Shown here piece after piece: positions 12,960 to 22,902 of a stretch of 46,552 nucleotides of DNA. How positions within the stretch are numbered: the first letter of the stretch is position 1; each line of letters begins with the position of its first letter. A program made the translations under genes and the position numbers. The notes below the pieces were generated by a model. The model saw only the letters and a list, made by a program, of their open reading frames with translations. It did not search any database and was not told the DNA's origin. Origin of the DNA: Saccoglossus kowalevskii. Its lineage: Eukaryota; Hemichordata; Enteropneusta; Harrimaniidae. The stretch is taken from NCBI RefSeq assembly GCF_000003605.2, contig NW_003137822.1, positions 662,775 to 709,326 on the forward strand, given 5' to 3'.

Positions 12960-13230
12960 TACGAAGTTACGAGGTACTCGTACCGCACAAAGTTACTAGT
13001 AGTGCCTAATTATATTCATTTACTTTTAACGTATGCGTCGCGAGTACGGCGTTTTTCATATTTATTTACTTTTAACGTATGCGTCGCGAGTACGGCGTTT
13101 TTCATATTTATTTACTTAAAACTTGTACGTTGCACGGTACGGCGTTAATTATATGTATTTACCATCAGCTCGCACCCGTACATTGCAAGTACGGCGTATT
13201 TATATGTGTTCACTAAAAAGTACATCGTAC
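12960..13230. repeat. 46-bp tandem repeat with CpG-rich core
   Basis: Two virtually identical 46-bp copies (13021-13066 and 13067-13112) are followed by two diverged ones to about 13230 and preceded by a weak one. The shared core is GCGAGTACGGCGT. The CpG dinucleotides stand out against the AT-rich surroundings. Confidence 0.85.
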
Positions 13231-13433
13231 ATTTTGGTAAATGGGGTACTATTTTAAAAATAAACATCATATTATTATAGTGTTGTTGTATATAAACTGC
13301 GTTATCATTGGCAATGTTTCAAAAAAACGAAAATGTGTATACTAGTATATGAAAATACTAGGCAGTTTCAACACAGATTCTATATTAAAATTCTTCTACC
13401 TACATGGCTGACCACTAGGGATGTTATGACTCA

Positions 13434-14038
13434 ACCAAATGATATGTTATCAGTTTCTGTTATGTAAAGAAAGAGTTGGAGGTTGTCAAAGGCACGATCT
13501 CATCATGTATATATTTATTCAATAACTAACTACATTGTCATAATGTTTATTCGCTAACATAAGTCGTGCGATACAAGCACGGCAATTTACATTTTAATAG
13601 TAGACAATAGTTATTGCGTGTCATAGTTCTGCATTTAAAACGTTCCACCAAATAATTCGCTACGTCTCACTTACATTTTATTGTTAAACGGCATGTTTGC
13701 CTAATCTTACTGATTTATTAGTTGCACGTACAAGTGACGGCTGTCAGAAGTGGCCCATTGTCAAAAGCGTGATCTCTTCATGTGTACCAATGTTAAAATG
13801 ATATATTATCAGTTTGTATTATGTAAAGAGTGATCCATTGTCAAAGGCGTGATCTCTTCACGTGTACAAATGTTAAAATGATATATTATCAGTTTGTATT
13901 ATGTAAAGAGTGATCCATTGTCAAATGCGTGATCTCTTCATGTGTACCAATGTTAAAATGATATATTATCAGTTTGTATTATGTAAAGAGTGATCCATTG
14001 TCAAAGGCGTGATCTCTTCGTGTGTACCAATGTTAAAA
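13434..14038. repeat. 80-bp tandem repeat plus one older outlying copy
   Basis: Copies start at 13751, 13831, 13911 and 13991 (the last partial, ending about 14038). Each carries CCATTGTCAAAGGCGTGATC and then an AT-rich tail ending ATTATGTAAAGAG. A diverged copy sits separately at about 13434-13515, so an ancestral unit existed before the present tandem expansion. Confidence 0.9.
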
Positions 14039-15627
14039 CTAAAATGATCAAGGCATATTTATTGATATGCATTTTCTAATAACGTGCGTATGTCACTAAA
14101 CAAAAATAAATCTCTGAGGCCGAAACTGTCTGGTATATTCCTATGAAAAACACGCGCGACCAAAACGTCTTCTTTGTGGATGTGTGAGTTGACTTTGAAA
14201 AAACCCACGCTAGATCTCTAAAATCATTTTCTTTATATAACTGGCAATAACACACAATATATCCTCTAATTCATCCCACATTCGTTGGTATTTCGGCGAA
14301 ATGGTTGTTCGACTAAATGTTGTGCATTTACATCCGCTTTTATATAAATTTCATTTCCTGTTCCGGTAACTGAAACATTCTAGTCTAGGTATCCGTTGCC
14401 GAAACGTCTGGAATTCATGAGTCTTTCAGTTCGTTAAGGCATTGCTTGATATATGCAAGTTCGTGAGCACTCGCCGCTCTCTTTTCATATTTAGTATTGT
14501 GAATGACGGTGCACTACCACAGGTGAGATATACTAGTATTCAAACGCGAATATTAATATCAAATAAGGCATACTGGATGTTTGTTCTTAAAAGTCCCATC
14601 TAGACGTGCGAAATACTGTACACGCTATCATACAATTCAAATAAAGTGTTACGAGAAACAGAACCAAGTCTCTGAGTGCTAACTTGTTTGAACCTCCGTG
14701 GTCAACTGAGAAACAGAATAAAGAAAATTAAAAATTAGTTTTTCAGTTATGTGAGATCTCTGTGACACTGTATTCATATCTATTTACCTGTGGATACAAG
14801 CTCTGAATAGTATACAATAAAAACTGATTTATATCAAAAACGAAGAAAACCAAAACTGTGTGTTCCAGGTGCATGCGTAGCTGCATAAATACCCCTATAG
14901 TATTGACACTGGAGGGGAGACGTTACGATCCAGACGTTTCTACCCGGCTTTAAACGTTCGAAGACGGACGTTACAGCCGCGGGTGATTTGAGTGTTTTTA
15001 AAATGATTTTAAAAAATGTATTCATATGTGCTCTTCAGAAAAATGTTGAGTGAGAGAGGTAGAGACAGATTAAAGATGAACAACGCAGATTAATCACTAT
15101 AATTCGCAATGTTCCAAAAATAAACATGTTGCAAATTTGCTTGATGTGTGTGTGTGCAACTCGTCGTACCAAAATCGATTACCCACGACATTACATGAGA
15201 TATAAGTATGCCATGTTTTGTAAGCAAGTCTGTAAGTTATAAATAAATAAATAAATATTCCGAACGTTTAACGAATTTTATGAATAAATACAAATATGCA
15301 GTGTGTGTTTAACGTACGACTCGGAAACTTCCTACATTCCTCTGAAGTAAAAAACACCCACAGCTATGCATTCTCAAAACTTTTGATTTTAGCCAACAAT
15401 TCACATTATTTCTCTTTTCCCACACTATAGACAACTAGACAACTTTGTCGCCTATTCCGTCACCAGAGTGAATTACATCATTAATATTGGTTCCTCGGGA
15501 TTCTGTAATCAAATAATACAAACGGTGTCACTGTCCAACTTTCGAACTGCATTTATTTTTTTGTTACTTTACATTTCCGAAACATTTAGTTATGTCCTCC
15601 AAGAAATACGATTGTGTGCCAGGGTAT
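14039..15627. other. Intergenic stretch, no gene seen
   Basis: AT-rich non-coding DNA with only short open frames and a small (AAAT)n run near 15240. No recognisable gene or transposon. Confidence 0.55.
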
Positions 15628-15771
15628 CACGTGTCTTTTCATTTCTATTTTCATTGGTCTGTTTGAAATTTTACATCACGTGACATAAACCAGTTTCCAT
15701 TGGTGGCACTATCACTCTTTATTGAAATAGCTATCATTGATTGCTCGACGAAAATGCATGCTCCTCATTGG
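15628..15771. promoter_or_regulatory. Cluster of two E-boxes and three inverted CCAAT boxes
   Basis: CACGTG occurs at 15628-15633 and 15677-15682, each as ATCACGTG. ATTGG (inverted CCAAT) occurs at 15653, 15699 and 15767, followed by a CpG-containing stretch at 15785-15800. The spacing is compatible with a small promoter or enhancer. No transcript start or first exon can be tied to it. Confidence 0.25.
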
Positions 15772-16058
15772 CTAAGACAGTAATAAAACGCGCGTTTCTG
15801 TAATCTTTCGTTGTATTCGAATTATATTAATATCATGGTCAAATGGATGCACGCCACATTACTCTCTGTTGGGATATTGTCTTTTTCTAAGCGACCCTTC
15901 TCCAATCAGTCTTAAGAGATTTTCTCTTTTGCAATCTACATTCCTTTTAACACCTACTGCAGAATAGTGTCAAGTTTGTTTTGTCATTTCAGGTAAATTG
16001 TCATCCTTTGTAACATAACATAGTTTTTACTTTCAAACTTTTCTGGAGTGATTCATGA

Positions 16059-16072
16059 CCACCAGGTGGCGA
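16059..16072 (+). promoter_or_regulatory. CTCF-like motif
   Basis: CCACCAGGTGGCGA matches 13 of 14 positions of the widely used animal CTCF core consensus (CCASYAGRKGGCRS). It lies just upstream of a tandem repeat. Binding is not shown by sequence alone. Confidence 0.35.
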
Positions 16073-16078
16073 GGAGAG

Positions 16079-16480
16079 ACGGAAATATCTGTTCACCATG
16101 TTCACCAGACGGAGAAATGTCTGTTCACCATGTTCACCAGACGGAGAAATGTCTGTTCACCATGTTCACCAGACGGAGAATTGTCTGTTTTCCCCTTTGA
16201 GGCTTAAGCACCAGATGGTTACTTCAAGTCATGATGTACTGCGGAAATGTCTCCCAGTATCCCACCCAAAATGAACGCGTAGAATCTCACCATGTTTACC
16301 AAACGACGAAATGCCCGTTTTAACACCGTCTGAGGCTTAAGCACCTGATGGACACCAAATGATGGGCACTGCCTGGCCATTATTTACGTGATTAAAAAAT
16401 CCATGCATTTCAGAAAGGCGGCCAACAGGCGAGAATTTCTCACAGTGCCCCGCCCCAAAATAATCGCGTGAATTCGTTGA
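16079..16480. repeat. Nested tandem repeat (32-bp units inside a larger duplication)
   Basis: A 32-bp unit, with GTTCACCATG at 16091, 16123 and 16155 and the rest of each unit near-identical, is repeated three times to about 16193. The last unit begins a larger block (through the words TTGAGGCTTAAGCACCAGATGG and CCACCCAAAATGAACGCGT) that is repeated in diverged form from about 16291 to 16480, including TGAGGCTTAAGCACCTGATGG. The local history is therefore two-level. Confidence 0.8.
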
Positions 16481-16899
16481 TTTGTTATATTTCGTTTGTT
16501 CGTTCGGTCTTTTATATGGATTCAGTGTGCAACAGCAAAAAACTTTATATTTATAAACAACCATATTTCTCTCCAGCAAAATAACGATATCAAGTAGCTT
16601 ATTAACATTTTCTCTGCTTTGCATTTAGTGTGTATTATTTATGCATTTCATTGCATATTTCATATACTTTGTATCATGCATGTTAATGTATTAGTATTTA
16701 AATTTATTTGAATGCTCACCTTATTTATTAAAATACGGCAACATTCTTACTACAATTAACGCGGGAGAGTCGTCACCTGCGCATGCGTCAGATGGCCATA
16801 ACGGGTCATTGTTTACAAACAAGCGTCTACCCATGAGCCTTTGCGTTTGAATGTGTGTTGTTATCATCGCTTGAGACTCGATTCCCACGTGTGCGCAGG
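16481..16899. other. Non-coding left flank of the assembly gap
   Basis: AT-rich up to about 16750, then more CpG-rich. TGCGCATGCGTC at 16778-16789 is an NRF1-like word (10 of 12), followed by AGATGGCC, a YY1-like word. The rise in CpG just before unreadable sequence suggests a CpG-rich promoter in or near the gap. This is inference. Confidence 0.35.
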
Positions 16900-17246
16900 N
16901 NNNNNNNNNNNNNNNNNNNNNNNNNNNNNNNNNNNNNNNNNNNNNNNNNNNNNNNNNNNNNNNNNNNNNNNNNNNNNNNNNNNNNNNNNNNNNNNNNNNN
17001 NNNNNNNNNNNNNNNNNNNNNNNNNNNNNNNNNNNNNNNNNNNNNNNNNNNNNNNNNNNNNNNNNNNNNNNNNNNNNNNNNNNNNNNNNNNNNNNNNNNN
17101 NNNNNNNNNNNNNNNNNNNNNNNNNNNNNNNNNNNNNNNNNNNNNNNNNNNNNNNNNNNNNNNNNNNNNNNNNNNNNNNNNNNNNNNNNNNNNNNNNNNN
17201 NNNNNNNNNNNNNNNNNNNNNNNNNNNNNNNNNNNNNNNNNNNNNN
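16900..17246. other. Assembly gap (347 N)
   Basis: All bases are N. Open frames that run through this interval are artefacts of translating N and carry no evidence of a gene. Confidence 0.99.
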
Positions 17247-17747
17247 TCCCGCTTTAACCTCCAAATATCCCATGTTATATATCTTTATACATTTGTCATC
17301 CATTCAAATTTAACTTTTCAATCCACCCGTTGAACTATGGATTCTATGGATTGTATTACACGTTACTGTAAACCCCATTGCGGCTATTTTTGTACAGTTA
17401 ACCATGCAACGTGTGGGGTGGCATTTCTATCCACATTTATTTACATGCAATATAAATTTTTCGTTTTGCCTGTAATTATATTTTACCTGATTCATCATCT
17501 AGCACGTTTAGAAAATTACAGAACCAATTACAAGCATTTCAAATTACATCACAATTTCGTGGATCAAATCAACTTCACCGGAACGCCTTGTCATATTTCT
17601 CAATTGATCTAAAGAAATTCACATTTTCTTATTTAATATGCATCTTACATTGTTTACAGATTAAAGCAAATGTCATCGGAACATTCACAGCACTAAAGTG
17701 TTTAATTTGTTGTATTGAAATTCATTAGTAATAATTAATATAGAAGC
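17247..17747. other. Right flank of the gap, no gene seen
   Basis: AT-rich sequence. An open frame at 17337-17612 (91 codons) has no recognisable motif and I regard it as chance. Confidence 0.5.
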
Positions 17748-17850
<103 letters not shown>

Positions 17851-18678
17851 GATCAGTATTTATAGTACTAATGTGTCACTTAGCAGTATAACAAGAGCGC
17901 GTGGTGCAAAACCCATACTATAAATGGTCAACTGGTTCCTAGTCGAAGTAAGAAATTAGGGAACTCTTGCCAGAACAACTGCACAAATCATAAGGACAAA
18001 ATAACAGCTCCTAAGGATGGTATTCCAACATTAACACAAGTTGTTCATGACATGTAAAACATTAAGTCTCAACTCCTATGAAAGGACCAGTGACAGAGAA
18101 AGCTACTCACTGCTAAAGCCACTCATCGAAAAAGCCATTCATTGCGAAGCTACTAGTTAGTATATAAATATTCCTGTGGCCGAAATGTCAGGGTGGTGTC
18201 ATTATGTCCTCTGCCATTTTTACTGGAACCACCCGGACGTTTCGTACTCTTAGTTATAGCTTGATACCTCAAACATGGGCCTGATTTTGGCTATACTTAT
18301 GCGATTTACCAAATTAGTTTTTACCTCAGACCACTTTTTCGTGGTCCGACTTTTTACCGAGAGATCGCGATTACCTACAATTTGCAGATCGACTGTTGAA
18401 TGGCCTCCATGGGGTTTAATTTTAAGCATTTCAAATGTCTCTCCAAGCTACAGTCATAATTAAAACAAAATTAAACCACTTCAATTGTATTTCAAATACA
18501 GTTTATAATATACACAACTATAAATTAAGGCCGCATTGAGGTTCGGTTTAAGAATTAGACATATAATATGATATGATAACTGGTGTTAATTTACATAATC
18601 TCACAACTATTTTTTTCTTATGACAGGTTTCTTCTTTTCGTTGTTTTTCGCTAAAGTTGGAGTTGAAACGAGCATTTA
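17851..18678. other. Intergenic stretch, no gene seen
   Basis: Non-coding AT-rich DNA. A short open frame at 18275-18463 is unsupported. Confidence 0.5.
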
Positions 18679-18787
18679 CGGACATTTCGACCGCCGACGT
18701 CTCAGCCCGGACATTTCGGACGCAGATGTCTCAGCCCGGACATTTCGGCCACAGGTTGTCTCAGCCCGGATATTTTGTGCAAATCTT
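18679..18787. repeat. 29-30-bp tandem repeat, about 3-4 copies
   Basis: GTCTCAGCCCGGACATTTCG recurs at 18699, 18728 and 18758 (last copy diverged), with a partial copy before the first. The repeat leaves open frames on both strands, which explains the two overlapping open frames here. It is not a gene. Confidence 0.85.
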
Positions 18788-21700
18788 TCCATATTTGCCG
18801 ATGTTTTTGCAGGGTAGATAAAATAAGCATACACAACATATATTGAAACCTTTGCAATGCTTTCAAGTAACGTGCAAACTAACAATCTTTATTTACACTT
18901 ATACGAATGAATAAAAAAAAGTGGTTGGCATGGGAAGACAGATAACATATTGTAGGCGACCACAGTCACAACAATCTACGTGTATAATTTTCCCGATAGC
19001 GTTATAATACTGACAATTTAAATAAAACAAAGTTCAGATTAACACAAAGAGAAAACAAAACTATTACTAGTTTCCTGCTTAGAATATACGTCGATGTATA
19101 ATGTCGAAGTATTTACTGTGTTTTATCTAGCGAATATTCCCTTAGTTTTGAAAACACCAGTTTGTGAAAAAAAACGATACATTCTATTTATCTTTACGTC
19201 GGGATGATTGTGCTCTCCACCGAGTTTTATAATATCACATTTTGCTAACAGCGAAATAAGCGAAAAAATATCACATCAATATTCAGTAATATAAGAAAAT
19301 ATAGTTTATAGGTAAATCTTTGTATCCACGACTTTATCGGGAATCTTAATCTGTGGAATCTCGCGTATTTGACTGGGCACTTTGACTGGTGGAAGCTGGA
19401 TGTTACACACATTACATTTGAAGTGCCTGTGAAATGCCTAGGTTCTAAATTTCAAAATAGGCAGCTAATATGAATATGAACATGTGTTGGACGTTTGGAC
19501 AGCGTTATAATAATTATTTGATATCAAAAACACCTTTTTTATATAGCCGGCTTGATGAATTCGAGCTACTATATGCTTCGCAAAGTACACAACTAATTGC
19601 ATATTCATAAGTACATCGTGACGTTACACCAGGAACACAACGCAGAGGCGTATTCGCTGAGCTGCACCATTTTAAGGTTTGTAGCTACACAGACATCGAA
19701 GTTTCGGAGTCGATTTCTTCTCTGTCGATTTCTGGAGAGTCCGCAAATGATGACATAGCATTCATAATTAGAAATAATGAACGATTGAACCATATAGATT
19801 GGCATGTGACAAATTGCTGACATCTTCAAGTGTACATTTGACCACTTACAATGAAGACAATTTAGACATGTGCATTTTACAGTTTCATTGCCCCTTGTAA
19901 AAAGAATTACATCGGTAAATAACAACACGTAAATTTTAGTTTCATTTCAGTGTGATTATACTGTTTATAATGCGTTTAACACTATGCTATGGGTCTCTTA
20001 TGCGACTATTAATGAAATAAAAAATTAATTGCATTACTTTGTGTGTGTGTGTATGTGTGTGTGCGCGTGCGTGGGAATCATTGCACCATAAGAATATAAT
20101 TATAATTAAAGACATGTTTCAAGTAAGCTTATAAATATACAAGATAGATTACATAACCGTGCAACGGAAGCCAACATTAATTTGTCTCCACGACAGGAAG
20201 TTGTGCACATAAGTGAGATGCACCATGGGAGTACTACGGTATATGTAAGTAGCAACAGTAAGATATTTATACAGGTATATATCAATATTGTTTGCATTTT
20301 CACTTGAATTTACCGACGAACGAGAGCCAACAATCACAGTACTTAGCGTACGTTGAACGTACATACAGCTATTGCCTTTATGTAAAATCACGAATAAAAT
20401 AATTATCACATAATTTCAATCTTTCATATTGAAAAATACACCTGTCTCAGTGTACGAGTGCATATGTGTATGACGTCATTAAGGTTATCACGGTGTATCT
20501 GATACAAAACGGTTCACTCATGTGTGCATGCGTTGGTCTCCATTAAATAGCAAGGCATGCATGTCTAAGTCCTGCATAGTTGTGTATTTCAATCGAGTTG
20601 TTGTACGGTACGCCGTATTTGAAAGTCAAGTGAGTAACACCATAGGAACGTTACTTTAATGCATTCTTTCTACGATCTAAACATTTTTCACTTTATATGT
20701 TTGTGAGGTTCGTTGTGGATAATGCTGTCTATTATTGTCCAGTCGACTGTATTATGGGACGGTAGATACGCAGGCGAGGTGGAGACGGCGCAAATCTTCG
20801 TATTCCCCTTTTTTGATAGGACAGAAGACGAATTAACTGCGTGCAAGGCAAGTCTGCATATACTGATCAGATCTTTAGAATGATCACCTAATTCCACAAT
20901 GGTGCCTGCCCCGGGAAAGGCGCAAAGTACTAATTAATAAATCACTTACTGCGATTTGCAAGGAACGGCTTCTTTGAAGGCAGATCGGAGCATAACATTA
21001 AAGATCTATGGTAGTCGGTCATATCTCGACTAAACTAGCCAGCGGGTGAAACCTACTCGATTGCTGATCGGACGGAACCCTTTTTGCTGTGAATTCACTT
21101 TGTCCGAAACTAAGAAGGAATATCGGAAACCGCTAAAGTCGACTTAGCTGTCTCAATTTGATAAATTGGAACTCTTAAGGTGTTTTTTTTCTAAACTGAA
21201 TCCTGCGCACTAAAAGCCACCCCTTCGCGTGATAATACGGTTTTCAAAAGAAAACACCCACTTCTAGTCTCTAAAACAAATTTTGCCAGGTACATGTATG
21301 TGAATAAGTAAAACTGTTTTGGTCAGCCTCAGGCTACTACCCGATGCACTGTTCTGACTCGGCAATGGTAATCATTCCCTGTTCGCGTAAGTGCCGTGCG
21401 AGTTTGTGCTCATTGGTCTCTTGCAAACGAATTTCAATTCCACTGAATAGAACAAAGCGCACATTACACCATGGAAGCAGCATATTATATTGACGAGGCC
21501 TTCCACAAGTTTGTGTACATAGCTGCATTACCTTTGCAAAGCAGATTAGTTCATTAGTAACAGTTCGTCCGGTTTCCTATGAACCTTAAATGCCTTCAAT
21601 GTCCAAACCTTATAAAGACATATTGTTTGGGAACAAAGCACCTAAACAGGCTAGTGTATTTCTATTTTGCATGCCCAGTCCAAGTAATGTAGCAGTTAGT

Positions 21701-22199
21701 GTTAGAGGGCTTGGATAATCAGAATTACTATATATCGCCAAATGTCCGGTGGTCATGCCAGGGTTACGCTATTTTATTTCGAAGCGATTCTTAGAGCGCG
21801 TTAATCTTCTCAAATATTGGACCAATTTGAGTCGGTATTAAAATGTAATTAATCAGAGCCTTCGCCACCTCCTCAAACACCCATAAGTAGCCACACAAGG
21901 GCACTACAAGAAAGCCTTCCCTTGTCTTTCGTTACAAATTACAGTCACCGACGAAAGAAATAGGTTCATTCAGAAACTCTGGTTTTGCTCGAAGCCATAG
22001 AAATGAAAACCTTAGCGTGGAAAAAATAGACAAACAGCCCTGGTATAACATTCATGTTAGGAACACCGCTACGCATTCAGTCTGTAATGTACACATTGTG
22101 GACTTGGTGCGGAAATCGAGTGGGTTGGGCAAACCCATCAATCAACGAATTTAGCGATAAAGGGAGAAGAGTCGAAGTAATTATTGGTGTTTTGTTAAC
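18788..22199. other. Intergenic stretch upstream of goosecoid
   Basis: No gene recognised. It contains a short (GT)n tract at about 20041-20070 and a perfect CRE, TGACGTCA, at 20471-20478. Open frames on the minus strand at 19605-19928, 20106-20409 and 20688-20897 have no domain signature. Distal goosecoid enhancers could lie here, but none can be identified without comparison. Confidence 0.5.
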
Positions 22200-22745
22200 A
22201 AAACAACTAATCTGATTCTGACATGCTTATATTTATAATTACCCTTCGCTAAACAAGGATTAGATTTTGTCGCTAATGGGATGGGCTGTACCTTCCTTAC
22301 ATTCTAATTAGATATGCAAAATTCCACCAATAGCATTGTAGCACCTTTTCAACTCCGCGTCAACTGGGAGGCTTATACTTTAGAACAATAACACTTTATC
22401 CATTGACGTGACGTGCACTGTGAAAATAAATTACTGTCAGCCTCTTGTTGGTATTAGCGCTATTTTCGTTTACAAATACCCTGTTACGTGGGATAAACCT
22501 AGACATTCTCAACTCGTACGCAGACCACGCCACATCCCAACCTACTACATACTAGCACCAAATATAACTGGGCAACTGACGACACCTTCACAAGAATACA
22601 TAGACGTTGTTGCCGGAGTAAAAGCGACCCGACACTGTTTATAAGTGATAAGTGAAGTCATTCGAGTTGTTTATTCTACCGCCGAGAAGATCTATCTCAC
22701 ACTGGTTCTTGTAGTGTTAGTTGTATATATTCGTCGTCAAGTAGC
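22200..22745 (+). promoter_or_regulatory. gsc: Probable goosecoid promoter and 5' leader
   Basis: This lies directly upstream of the gsc start codon. Motifs seen are a Lys50-homeodomain-type GGATTA (22257-22262), TAATCT (22208-22213), TAATGG (22274-22279), a homeodomain TAATTA (22305-22310), a CCAAT box (22327-22331) and a TATA-like TATAAG (22640-22645) about 100 bases before the ATG. Goosecoid and Otx proteins recognise TAATCC/GGATTA, so auto- or cross-regulation is possible. An open frame at 22408-22644 in this leader has no start ATG and no known domain. The transcription start is inferred, not observed. Confidence 0.4.
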
Positions 22746-22902
22746 ATGCTTAATATGACCAGCGCATCGCCATCAGCTTTTACGATTGAAAGTATACTTG
22801 CACCAAGACCCACGCTGATACACGCTGCCAGACCTGCGCCGTATCCGTTCTTTCCACACCCAGCACACCTACATACGCTACCACCAGAGTACCATCACTT
22901 AG
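22746..22902 (+). CDS. gsc: goosecoid coding exon 1
   Basis: Encodes residues 1-52 plus the first base of codon 53. The ATG at 22746 begins [20 protein letters not shown] second in-frame ATG lies three codons on and could also be used. The exon ends CAC TTA G, followed by a consensus donor GTAAGT at 22903 (phase 1). It carries the eh1 repression motif and a Pro/His-rich segment. It is too short to appear as a long open frame and was found by the eh1 motif and splice consensus. Confidence 0.9.

Noticed and set aside
16138-16190. Resemblance of GACGGAGAATTG to a known animal microRNA
   Set aside because: It is one unit of a 32-bp tandem repeat with variable bases and no precursor hairpin.
16827-17313. 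Long open frames on both strands across 16827-17313
   Set aside because: They exist only because unknown bases were translated as X through the assembly gap.
18620-18885. Overlapping open frames on both strands
   Set aside because: Produced by the 29-30-bp tandem repeat, which lacks stop codons in several frames.
22408-22644. 78-codon open frame just upstream of goosecoid
   Set aside because: No ATG start, no domain. It lies in the probable promoter and is not joined to gsc exon 1.
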